Shown piece by piece: positions 1 to 5,645 of a DNA stretch of 6,552 bases (the first letter of the stretch is position 1; each line of letters starts with the position of its first letter). Position numbers and translations under genes: made by a program. The notes beneath the pieces are model-generated. The model was not told the DNA's origin and did no database searches. It worked only from the letters and a program-made list of their open reading frames with translations. Origin of the DNA: Thermohalobaculum sp039185235 (GTDB taxonomy: Bacteria > Pseudomonadota > Alphaproteobacteria > Rhodobacterales > Rhodobacteraceae); the NCBI GenBank assembly GCA_039185235.1, contig JBCDAS010000242.1, positions 1-6,552 on the forward strand, written 5' to 3'.

Positions 1-1
1 C

Positions 2-1648
2 GATCCTGACCGGATCCTGGGCGCCTATCCGCACCAGCTCTCAGGCGGGCAGCAGCAGCGTGTGGTGATCTCCATGGCGCTCCTGTCCAAGCCCCAACTT
101 CTGCTGCTGGACGAACCCACCACTGCGCTCGACGTGACGGTTGAGGCCGGGATCGTCTCGCTGATCAAAGATCTGGCGCGCGAGTTCGGCACCTCGATGA
201 TCTTCGTGAGCCATAACCTCGGCCTGATCCTCGAGACCTGTGACCGGATCACGGTGATGTATTCGGGCGAGGCGGTTGAGGAAGGCGATATCGAAACTGT
301 CTTCAACAACATGCGCCATCCCTATACAAAAGGGCTCCTCCGCTCGATCCCGATCCCAGGCGCGGATAAATACGCCCGCCCGCTGGTCGCGATCCCGGGT
401 CAGCTTCCCCTGCCCCACCAACGGCCCCATGGCTGCAACTTTGGCCCGCGCTGCTCGCATTTTGACGAGCAGACCTGCAACACCCATGCGGTCCGAATGC
501 ACCCCGTCGGCTCGAATGAAGACCGCCATCGCTCCCGCTGTGAGAAGATCAACGATATCGACTGGAACGCTGGGATCGACGCGGGCGAGATCGATGAGCC
601 GATCGAGGTCGGTGATGTCGTGGTCTCAGTCGACAACCTCAAGAAGCACTACTCGATCTCAACCGGCATGTTCGGCGGTGGTGATAAGCGCACGGTGAAG
701 GCGAACGAGGAAGTCACCTTTGACGCGCGTGAGGCGGAAACCGTTGCAATCGTTGGCGAATCCGGGTGCGGCAAGTCGACTTTCGCGAAAGTTCTCATGG
801 GCCTTGAGACCGCGACAGACGGCAAGGTTCAACTGGGCAACCTCGATATCGGCAGCCTGCCGGTCGAGAACCGGGATGCGAAGACCGTCAGCCAAGTTCA
901 GATGGTCTTCCAGAACCCATTCGACACGCTCAACCCGTCGATGACCATCGGTGATCAGATTTGCCGGGTTTTGGAGCAGTTTGAAATCGGCAAAGACGAT
1001 GATGACCGGCGCAACAAGATGCTGGAGCTTCTCGACTTGGTCAAGCTGCCGCGCGAGTTCGCCCGCCGGATGCCGCGCCAGCTCTCGGGCGGACAGAAGC
1101 AGCGGATCGGGATCGCGCGGGCCTTTGCGGGCCGGCCGAAGCTGGTGGTCGCGGATGAGCCCGTCTCAGCGCTCGATGTGTCGGTTCAGGCGGCTGTGAC
1201 CAAGCTGCTCACGGATATCCAGCGAGAGAGCCGGACGACGATGCTGTTCATCTCCCACGACCTTGGCGTTGTGCGGTATCTGAGCGACCGGATCGTGGTC
1301 ATGTATCTCGGCCGGATTATGGAGCAGGGCAACACCGAGGACATCTTCGCGCCGCCCTACCATCCTTATACCGAAGCACTCCTCTCCGCCGTTCCAATCG
1401 CCGACACCCATGTCAAGAAACGCCATGTGGTGCTGGAGGGAGAGCTGCCCTCGCCGCTCAACCCGCTGCCGGGCTGCCCGTTTCAAACGCGCTGCCAATA
1501 CGTCATGCCGGGCAAATGCGACCAAGGAGAGCTTCCGGTCCGCGACATGGGCAATGGCCACAAGATCGCCTGCCATCTGAGCGAAGAGGAGCTAAACAAG
1601 ATGGAGCCCGTCATTGAAGTTGAAAACGCGACGACCGCGGTGGAATAG
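2..1648 (+). CDS. Dipeptide/oligopeptide ABC transporter ATP-binding protein, two fused ATPase halves (5' partial)
   Basis: This cytoplasmic ATPase energises a peptide-type importer. It joins DppD-like and DppF-like halves in one chain, as in YejF and GsiA. The reading frame is open from the window edge, so the true start and the first Walker A lie upstream; 548 residues are visible. First half: signature LSGGQQQR (13-20), Walker B LLLLDEP (33-39), H-loop His71, then an oligo_HPY-type tail with several cysteines. Second half: Walker A GESGCGKST (252-260), Q-loop QNPFDTLNP, signature LSGGQKQR (361-368), Walker B VVADEP (382-387), H-loop His419, and a second tail with CPFQTRC (492-498). Such cysteine tails are reported to bind an iron-sulphur cluster in some Dpp ATPases; whether that holds here is inference. 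All second-half catalytic motifs are intact. The substrate cannot be told from the ATPase; permease and binding-protein genes are expected upstream. Confidence 0.95.
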   Translation, partial: DPDRILGAYPHQLSGGQQQRVVISMALLSKPQLLLLDEPTTALDVTVEAGIVSLIKDLAREFGTSMIFVSHNLGLILETCDRITVMYSGEAVEEGDIETVFNNMRHPYTKGLLRSIPIPGADKYARPLVAIPGQLPLPHQRPHGCNFGPRCSHFDEQTCNTHAVRMHPVGSNEDRHRSRCEKINDIDWNAGIDAGEIDEPIEVGDVVVSVDNLKKHYSISTGMFGGGDKRTVKANEEVTFDAREAETVAIVGESGCGKSTFAKVLMGLETATDGKVQLGNLDIGSLPVENRDAKTVSQVQMVFQNPFDTLNPSMTIGDQICRVLEQFEIGKDDDDRRNKMLELLDLVKLPREFARRMPRQLSGGQKQRIGIARAFAGRPKLVVADEPVSALDVSVQAAVTKLLTDIQRESRTTMLFISHDLGVVRYLSDRIVVMYLGRIMEQGNTEDIFAPPYHPYTEALLSAVPIADTHVKKRHVVLEGELPSPLNPLPGCPFQTRCQYVMPGKCDQGELPVRDMGNGHKIACHLSEEELNKMEPVIEVENATTAVE

Positions 1649-1673
1649 CCGCCCAACTCCGCGGCGAACTGCG

Positions 1674-2198
1674 ATGAGAAACGGCCCAACAGCTTCGCTC
1701 ATTGCCCTGATCGCTGCGGCACTCCTGCTTCCGCCCCCATCGTCTGCGTCTGAGCAAAACGCGGAGCAGCTGGAAAGCTGTCTTCATAATGCATTCAATC
1801 AGAAGGACCGAATGGCATGTATCGGCACAATTAGCGATCCTTGCCAATCGACACCAGAAGGAAGCAAGACCGCCGGTCTGGCCGAGTGTTTTGCGGAGGA
1901 GGCGAGCGCCTGGAATGTGCTGCTTGATCGCTACTGGACGGATTTGAAGAAGCAGGCAGCGGGGGTCGATGCTTCGAATGCGGGATTCGGCATAACCACT
2001 CCCAAGGCCAACGAAGCCTTACTTTCGGCACAGCGCGGTTGGCTGGCTTATCGCGACGGCAGATGCAATTATTATTATGCCCGGTTTGCACTTGGAACGA
2101 TCCGCAACCCGATGGCAGCTGGATGCAGAATGCATATGACAGCGGAGCGCGTGATCGACTTCTACATTGATCTAAACAACAAGATTTTGAACGATTAG
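1674..2198 (+). CDS. Secreted LprI-family (DUF1311) protein
   Basis: A 174-residue exported protein of the lysozyme-inhibitor LprI-like family. The N-terminus is a classical signal peptide: MRNG, a hydrophobic run at residues 7-20, and a likely cleavage after Ala25 (SSA/S). The mature part has six cysteines (36, 49, 57, 72, 131, 151), compatible with three disulphides, and the family hallmark near WLAYRDGRCNYYY (123-135). The founding LprI inhibits lysozyme, but most homologues are uncharacterised, so a periplasmic or surface role is inference. ATG 1674 is chosen because the signal peptide starts there; an in-frame TTG at 1614 lies inside the ABC gene and would bury it. No clear Shine-Dalgarno precedes 1674. 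The 25-bp gap to the ABC gene allows co-transcription, though the functions have no evident link. Confidence 0.85.
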   Translation: MRNGPTASLIALIAAALLLPPPSSASEQNAEQLESCLHNAFNQKDRMACIGTISDPCQSTPEGSKTAGLAECFAEEASAWNVLLDRYWTDLKKQAAGVDASNAGFGITTPKANEALLSAQRGWLAYRDGRCNYYYARFALGTIRNPMAAGCRMHMTAERVIDFYIDLNNKILND

Positions 2199-2203
2199 TT
2201 CAA
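2187..2203. terminator. Small inverted repeat between convergent stops
   Basis: TTGAAC, five-base loop, GTTCAA: a perfect 6-bp stem that spans the LprI-like stop codon and ends just before the dehydratase stop at 2205-2207. It is A+T-rich and has no good T-tract on either strand, so a role as a bidirectional terminator is weak. It is the only structure in the 6-bp gap between the two convergent genes. Confidence 0.25.
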
Positions 2204-2204
2204 T

Positions 2205-3320
2205 CTAGACACCCGGTTCTCCATATACTGCAACCGGATCTCCCAAGGCTTCGAAGTTGGGCTCTACGCCCAAACCTGGTGGGTCCGGCGCATAGAGCTT
2301 CCCATCCGCCACGCGCGGCCCAGGCTGGCCGGTGGAGACGGTGTTGTAATTGTGCAGATCCGTGGCGTTGATCAGGAACTCCTCCGGCGTTGAGGCTGCA
2401 AAATGGGCCAGTGTGGCGGTCACGATCTCGCCGCCCCATGTGTCCTCGGCGATCACTGGCATGCGGTTGTCGACCAGAAAATCGCGCATCTTCCGGGCCT
2501 TTGACAGCCCACCCTGTTTCGAGATCTTCAGGCACACCGCCTCGGCTCCACGATCCTCGCAAACCTGGCGGACTCTCTCCCAACTATCGATGCATTCATC
2601 CAGCTTCATTGGCAGATCCGTCCGTCGCCTAACCTGTTGACATTCCTCATAAGTTTGGCACGGCTGCTCGAGAAAGAAGTCCAGATCCCGGGTCGCGCGT
2701 GCCACCCTTATCGCCTCGTCCACATGCCAGCCTTGATTGGCATCCGCAAAGGCTTTCTCACCCGGTTTCAACATTGGAACTGTGGCCCTGATCCGCTCAA
2801 TATCCGCGGCCCAATCGGCGCCCACTTTGATCTGGAACTGCCGATAGCCCGTTGCTCGATGCGCCTCCATCTCTGCGAGCATCTCGGCAGCTGGCTTCTG
2901 CGGTGCAACTCGGTACATCGGCGCCCCATCGGTGAGCTTACCGCCCAGCAGCATCCAAACCGGCACGCCCAAAGACTGGCCCAGAATGTCCCAGCAGGCC
3001 GCATCGAAGGGCGCCTTCGCATAGCCGTGATCGCGGATGGTTGCGTCCATTAATCGTTCAATTACAGCGACTTGGCGGGGGTCTTGCCCCAGGAGCACCG
3101 GTGCCAGCAGACGCGCCGCTGCCTCCACCCCTTCGGAGTGCGCGACCATGTAGTTCTCGCCACAGGGGCAGAACTCGCCACAACCTGACAGGCCCGCATC
3201 CGTCTCGATCACGACCACCGAGGACTTCGCGACCCTGATCGCATTCCCCCTGCCCCAGGCGTAAGTCCCTCCGACATAAGGTAAATCGCAGGTATAGACC
3301 GAGAGTCGCGTGATCTTCAT
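2205..3320 (-). CDS. Enolase-superfamily (mandelate racemase/muconate lactonizing) enzyme, likely cis-3-hydroxy-L-proline dehydratase-like
   Basis: A 371-residue cytoplasmic enzyme with the enolase-superfamily plan: capping domain (1-120) followed by a (beta/alpha)-barrel. Metal ligands are visible as Asp193 (ADANQGW), Glu218 (EQP) and Asp241 (LDE). Candidate acid/base lysines are Lys165 (QIKVG) and Lys265 (LKISKQGG), one on each side of the active site; EDTWGGEIVTA (292-302) completes the barrel. The N-terminal pattern MKITRL-VY--DLP, the YAKAP and ACWDILG blocks, and the KVG replacement of the usual KxK resemble what I recall of the Labrenzia cis-3-hydroxy-L-proline dehydratase and, more distantly, hydroxyproline-betaine epimerase HpbD. 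Dehydration to a pyrroline carboxylate is therefore the best guess; epimerisation is the alternative. ATG 3320 is chosen over longer in-frame extensions because GAGGAGG lies 6 nt upstream and family members begin MKIT. Confidence 0.88.
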   Translation of the reverse strand: MKITRLSVYTCDLPYVGGTYAWGRGNAIRVAKSSVVVIETDAGLSGCGEFCPCGENYMVAHSEGVEAAARLLAPVLLGQDPRQVAVIERLMDATIRDHGYAKAPFDAACWDILGQSLGVPVWMLLGGKLTDGAPMYRVAPQKPAAEMLAEMEAHRATGYRQFQIKVGADWAADIERIRATVPMLKPGEKAFADANQGWHVDEAIRVARATRDLDFFLEQPCQTYEECQQVRRRTDLPMKLDECIDSWERVRQVCEDRGAEAVCLKISKQGGLSKARKMRDFLVDNRMPVIAEDTWGGEIVTATLAHFAASTPEEFLINATDLHNYNTVSTGQPGPRVADGKLYAPDPPGLGVEPNFEALGDPVAVYGEPGV

Positions 3321-3326
3321 GGCAAG

Positions 3327-3333
3327 CCTCCTC
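3327..3333 (-). promoter_or_regulatory. Shine-Dalgarno of the dehydratase-like gene
   Basis: GAGGAGG on the minus strand, 6 nt before ATG 3320. It fixes the start; the reading frame stays open 64 codons further upstream, but that stretch is best read as 5' leader. Confidence 0.8.
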
Positions 3334-3446
3334 GTGGCAATAGAGGAACACAGGCCGCCGCGTGTCGCACTCAAACACGACCAGTCCTGTCGCATTCCAG
3401 AAGCGGTGACGAGCCGCGCCGCTGCCGTGGAATTCGATGAAGAAAA

Positions 3447-3470
3447 CCCCACCAAACGGGGGGCATTTTT
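3447..3470. terminator. Terminator-like hairpin in the divergent intergenic region (possible attenuator)
   Basis: AAAACCCC, a loop around ACCAAAC, a run of six G, then CATTTTT. The stem is at least four G:C pairs, flanked by A and T runs on both strands, so it could act in either direction. On the minus strand it reads CCCC-loop-GGGGTTTT and lies about 127 nt ahead of the dehydratase start, inside its likely leader; transcription towards that gene would meet it first, which suggests attenuation. On the plus strand there is no known gene for it to end. Stem short, so only moderate support. Confidence 0.35.
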
Positions 3471-3497
3471 GCGTAGGTTTTCCGTAGTTCTTCCGTA
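3465..3497. repeat. Three contiguous 11-bp direct repeats, candidate operator
   Basis: On the minus strand three copies follow one another without a gap (3497-3487, 3486-3476, 3475-3465), each fitting TACG(G/C)AA(A/G)A plus two variable bases. The 11-bp period is close to one turn of DNA, so bound proteins would sit on the same face. The array lies between the divergent dehydratase-like and BrnA-like genes and its last copy runs into the hairpin's T/A tract. A regulator site is inference; the repeat itself is visible. Confidence 0.55.
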
Positions 3498-3571
3498 ACG
3501 ACACGGGTTCACACCGGATTTTAACCAAATTCAGCTCAAATTCCCCCAGTTAGCGAAAAGGGAAATGGGCA

Positions 3572-3904
3572 ATGGATGAGAAGACACGCACTTTGAAGGA
3601 GCACCTGGCGTCCCTGGCGCTCAAGACCGAACTGGCCCGCCAGGAGGTCGAGTGGCGCGAGTTTGAGCGCCAGCAGGAGTTCATCCCCAACGCCTGGTAC
3701 AGGATGGACAAGATCGCACCCTGCACCGAGCCAAAGCAGCAGATCACCTTGCGCCTCGACCGCGATATGGTGAAGTTCTACCGCACCCTCGGGCGCGGCT
3801 ATCAGGGCCGGATGAACGCGATCCTGAGGACCTATATGCTGGCCCGGATCTCACGCGTCATCACCGTGGACGGCCAGCCCGAAGTCCCACTCGAGGAGCG
3901 CTAG
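3572..3904 (+). CDS. BrnA-like ribbon-helix-helix protein (orphan antitoxin-type)
   Basis: A 110-residue protein. The N-terminal 40 residues are charged and predicted helical (many Glu, Lys and Arg), possibly coiled coil. The C-terminal part, QITLRLDRDMVKFYRTLG (57-74) followed by GYQGRMNAILRTYM (76-89), matches the BrnA antitoxin pattern: a beta-strand that would touch DNA, then two helices of a ribbon-helix-helix fold. BrnA normally neutralises the RNase toxin BrnT and represses its own operon. No BrnT-like gene flanks it here: upstream is a divergent enzyme, downstream a small unrelated peptide gene. It may therefore be a stand-alone DNA-binding regulator or a leftover of a toxin-antitoxin pair. 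ATG 3572 has AAGGGA 8 nt upstream. The adjacent 11-bp repeat array is a possible target, by inference only. Confidence 0.75.
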   Translation: MDEKTRTLKEHLASLALKTELARQEVEWREFERQQEFIPNAWYRMDKIAPCTEPKQQITLRLDRDMVKFYRTLGRGYQGRMNAILRTYMLARISRVITVDGQPEVPLEER

Positions 3905-4016
3905 ATCCAAGGCACAATCGTCTCGGGCAGGTGTCCGATAGGGTCGTAGCAGTCGTCACACCCATTGCCCCGCGAATCAGCTAGCTTACCTCTCAGACAC
4001 AGAACAGATGCCTGAT

Positions 4017-4020
4017 GGAG
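4017..4020 (+). promoter_or_regulatory. Shine-Dalgarno that decides the start at 4027
   Basis: GGAG, followed by AGAGAG, sits 6 nt before ATG 4027. An upstream in-frame ATG at 4015 would place this site inside the coding region and has no comparable site of its own. Confidence 0.65.
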
Positions 4021-4026
4021 AGAGAG

Positions 4027-4287
4027 ATGACGAAGAAGACGACCGAAACCGAGCCGACGCAACTGACCGACGAAGATCTTGAGGGCGCTCAGGGTGCCTT
4101 TCTGCGCAGCGCCTTCGGTGGTGTGATCAAGGGAACAAAGAAAGTGGTGGAGACCGCCGTCGGTGTGGTCCCCGGCACGGTGCGGACGGTTAGAAACTCC
4201 TTCCGCGGCAGCGACAATGACGGCCCCACCAGCATGGGCGGCGGCTCGCGCCCCACCGATTTCTCAACGACCAAACATCGCCACTAA
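4027..4287 (+). CDS. Small protein with double-glycine-type leader, candidate secreted peptide precursor
   Basis: An 86-residue protein I do not recognise by name. The first 24 residues end in QLTDEDLEGAQGA, which fits the double-glycine leader pattern: Leu at -12, Thr at -11, acidic at -8, Leu at -7, a small residue at -4, Gly-Ala at -2/-1. Such leaders are cut by C39 peptidase domains of dedicated ABC exporters. The predicted 62-residue product begins FLRSAFGGVIKGTKKVVETA, a Gly- and Val-rich segment with spaced lysines and arginines. It carries ten Lys/Arg against four Asp/Glu, and ends in a hydrophilic Gly/Ser/Thr tail. There is no cysteine, so disulphide or thioether forms are excluded. 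No exporter, modification enzyme or immunity gene is visible in the window. A bacteriocin-like or signalling peptide is inference; a non-exported small protein with a chance leader match is the alternative. Confidence 0.7.
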   Translation: MTKKTTETEPTQLTDEDLEGAQGAFLRSAFGGVIKGTKKVVETAVGVVPGTVRTVRNSFRGSDNDGPTSMGGGSRPTDFSTTKHRH

Positions 4288-4295
4288 CCGCAAGC

Positions 4296-4316
4296 GAGGC
4301 GGCGCAACACCGCCTC
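4296..4316 (+). terminator. Hairpin just behind the small-protein gene
   Basis: GAGGCGG, seven-base loop, CCGCCTC: a perfect 7-bp G+C-rich stem starting 8 nt after the stop codon. No T-run follows, so it may be a transcript-end or mRNA-stabilising structure, not a textbook intrinsic terminator. Confidence 0.4.
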
Positions 4317-4337
4317 CAATGCCCCCCACCAAGAAGA

Positions 4338-4512
4338 GGGCAGCGCCCGACCCTGGGTGGGCGGTGGCGCGGTCTGGGCTGAGGCCGAGCGTTAAAGCAT
4401 GGATGCCGTGTAAGCTACGAACGGCAGCGCCAAAGCGCCCTCCCGGGGCTGCGCAAGGGACCGTGGCCCCAGTGGGGCCGCGAAAGCCCTGAAGCAGGGT
4501 CGGGCGCTGCCC
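4338..4512. repeat. 175-bp element closed by a perfect 18-bp inverted repeat
   Basis: GGGCAGCGCCCGACCCTG at 4338-4355 is the exact reverse complement of 4495-4512. The 139 bp between them hold further stems: 4370-4374 with 4383-4387 (one G:T), TGCCGT/ACGGCA at 4404-4409 and 4421-4426, GCGC/GCGC at 4427-4438, and a 9-bp stem with a 3-base loop at 4462-4482 (one T:G). Neither strand offers a believable coding frame. Possible readings are a dispersed non-autonomous mobile element or intergenic repeat (terminal inverted repeats), or a multi-branched structured RNA whose ends pair. Copy number elsewhere in the genome would separate these. It occupies most of the otherwise gene-free 4288-4645 region. 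Confidence 0.65.
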
Positions 4513-4527
4513 GGCGGTGCCGCCGGG
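4510..4527. repeat. 8-bp G+C hairpin abutting the inverted repeat
   Basis: CCCGGCGG, TG, CCGCCGGG: a perfect palindrome that shares its first three bases with the right arm of the 18-bp inverted repeat, so the two structures compete for those bases. No T-run follows. The remaining 4528-4612 is more A+T-rich and shows only a weak four-pair hairpin (CCCT/AGGG around 4557-4568). Confidence 0.5.
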
Positions 4528-4612
4528 ATCAGAAACGAGCACTTCAAATGTTCGAGCCCTTACTAGGGTAGCGACTGTGTAGGAATCTAAGGATTTTTAG
4601 GTAAATGGCGAA

Positions 4613-4636
4613 GAGGGCGCGAGTCGGCGCGCCCTC
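4613..4636 (-). terminator. Probable terminator of the low-G+C gene pair
   Basis: GAGGGCGCG, six-base loop, CGCGCCCTC: a perfect 9-bp stem beginning 9 nt after the stop codon of the minus-strand gene at 4646. On the minus strand it is followed by TTCGCCATTT, a poor T-tract, so the stem is strong but termination efficiency is uncertain. Its high G+C differs from the gene it follows. Confidence 0.5.
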
Positions 4637-4641
4637 GACTG

Positions 4642-4651
4642 CTACCTATGC
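4642..4651. repeat. Left copy of 10-bp direct repeat bordering the low-G+C pair
   Basis: CTACCTATGC, identical and in the same orientation to 5646-5655. It overlaps the stop codon of the second gene of the pair. It marks where base composition changes, so it could be a target-site duplication or recombination core; chance is possible for a 10-mer. Confidence 0.4.
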
Positions 4652-5068
4652 AGCAATCGCTGCAGGCATCACAAACCTTACTTGATCCTCACGGGCAATC
4701 CGCGAAGCGTTACGATAGGCTTGAGTTCTCTTGCGTTGTTTGTCGTCGTCAGGAAACATTTCGTCACCCATTGCTGTAGCAAGTGCGACAAACATGTCCT
4801 TAACATAGACAAAGTCTTCATCTTCAAGGCTTAGTGCCGGTTTGAGTCTCTTCAAGAAAAAATTCTTTATTCCCTTGAGCTTGAAACCGATCATTTCGCC
4901 GTCTTCATTTCGCATTACTGTAAGAAAGCGGTCTATTCTCTCGCATATGGCAACGCCATCATTTCTGATGTAGTCAACGTAGTCCATGCTAGGAAAGTAG
5001 ACAGCCACCTTCTCGTATTCTTGAGCATCCAGACGCTCAAAATCTGCAACGGTCGCCTCACGCGTCAT
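4646..5068 (-). CDS. Hypothetical protein, second gene of a coupled low-G+C pair
   Basis: A 140-residue soluble protein; I do not recognise the family. There is no signal peptide or membrane segment. The middle has a compact, likely folded block: YVDYIRNDG (30-38), ERIDRFLTVM (43-52), then GEMIGFKLKGIKNFF (57-71), where 'IGFKLKG' looks like a conserved beta-strand core. The second half is rich in acidic residues (80-110) and then basic (112-127). ATG 5068 directly follows the TAG of the upstream gene, and GGAG lies 7 nt before it inside that gene, so translation is probably coupled. A sampled line (4861-4920) has 24 G+C of 60, against about 62% in ettA, which suggests recent acquisition. A two-gene defence, toxin-antitoxin or effector-immunity role is possible but unsupported by any recognised motif. 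Confidence 0.75.
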   Translation of the reverse strand: MTREATVADFERLDAQEYEKVAVYFPSMDYVDYIRNDGVAICERIDRFLTVMRNEDGEMIGFKLKGIKNFFLKRLKPALSLEDEDFVYVKDMFVALATAMGDEMFPDDDKQRKRTQAYRNASRIAREDQVRFVMPAAIAA

Positions 5069-5605
5069 CTACTTTCTCCAAGATTGTTCTCGGTATCGTT
5101 CTTGCCAGTCTTCGGGGAGCGACTGATCTTTTTGGTCAGCTTTAACCCACTCCCATGACAAGACAATACCAGATTCTCCGGTCGGTGTCTCTTCATCATA
5201 TCGTTCAACATAGCAAGCAAAAATGGCATTTGCAGGGGCCTTTCGCAGTTTTGCAATACAAGCCATATCAGTGATCAGGCCGTAGTGTACCGTAGGCTGC
5301 ATTAAGAAAATGTAGATCCTTTCTGCAGAGTCATCGTCATCGAGAGGCCTCTCCAGCCCTCGAAAAACTGTGTGAGCGTCATTTAATCCAAGCAAATCGG
5401 GAAAGATTCCATCTTCGTGGAACCCGATGTTGTTGACAGGCGGTACTTCACCTTTAACCAAGGACCAAAAGTCGAGTAACGGCTGTCGACGCCTATGTAC
5501 TGCATTCTGAGAGATCCACGATGACGAAACCGACAGCTTGATCTGTATATCTTTGTCTTCAAAGCCTGGGCCGGTCACAGTCAGATCGCCGATATCAGAA
5601 AACAT
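5069..5605 (-). CDS. Hypothetical protein, first gene of a coupled low-G+C pair
   Basis: A 178-residue soluble protein that I cannot assign. No signal peptide or transmembrane helix is seen. The N-terminal third mixes short beta-like stretches (IQIKLSVSSSW, 20-30) with an Asp/Glu-rich middle (84-95). The hydrophobic core is RIYIFLMQPTVHYGLITDM (96-114) followed by the ANAIFACYVERYDEE region (125-139). The C-terminus is Trp- and Glu-rich (152-176). ATG 5605 has AGGAG 10 nt upstream. It follows ettA by 59 bp on the same strand, so it may be read from the ettA transcript or from its own promoter in that gap. Base composition is low (26 G+C of 60 at 5281-5340). Its stop abuts the next start, indicating one functional unit with that gene. 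Confidence 0.75.
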   Translation of the reverse strand: MFSDIGDLTVTGPGFEDKDIQIKLSVSSSWISQNAVHRRRQPLLDFWSLVKGEVPPVNNIGFHEDGIFPDLLGLNDAHTVFRGLERPLDDDDSAERIYIFLMQPTVHYGLITDMACIAKLRKAPANAIFACYVERYDEETPTGESGIVLSWEWVKADQKDQSLPEDWQERYREQSWRK

Positions 5606-5631
5606 TAATGCTTATCTCCTACCGAGCCTCT

Positions 5632-5639
5632 TACCTATG
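5632..5639. repeat. Extra 8-bp copy of the border repeat, upstream of the gene pair
   Basis: TACCTATG occurs at 5632-5639 and again at 5647-5654, 15 bp apart, in the short gap between ettA and the unknown pair; both lie just before the Shine-Dalgarno of the first gene. On the minus strand they read CATAGGTA. They could be an operator pair or remnants of the same event as the border repeat. Confidence 0.35.
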
Positions 5640-5645
5640 AATGGT

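Noticed and set aside
41..529. Long antisense frames across the transporter ATPase gene
   Set aside because: The plus-strand frame has unmistakable ABC motifs; the antisense frames are composition shadows.
3321..3512. In-frame 64-codon N-terminal extension of the dehydratase-like gene
   Set aside because: A strong GAGGAGG lies 6 nt before ATG 3320, family proteins start MKIT, and the extension spans the repeat array and hairpin.
3321..3528. Minus-strand frame encoding a Phe- and Cys-containing stretch ahead of the dehydratase
   Set aside because: It has no stop before running deep into the dehydratase gene in another frame and resembles no family I know; most likely leader sequence.
3905..4026. 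Promoter for the double-glycine small protein (TTGCCC at 3966)
   Set aside because: No convincing -10 box at a proper distance; only the Shine-Dalgarno before 4027 is supported.
4163..4542. Open frames on both strands across the inverted-repeat region
   Set aside because: They are Pro/Arg/Ala-rich products of G+C-rich DNA, overlap the small-protein gene or the repeat arms, and lack ribosome binding sites.
4550..4559. GTTCGAGCCC, similar to a tRNA T-arm or attachment site
   Set aside because: The flanking bases do not form the 5-bp T-stem, and no acceptor or anticodon stem can be found around it.
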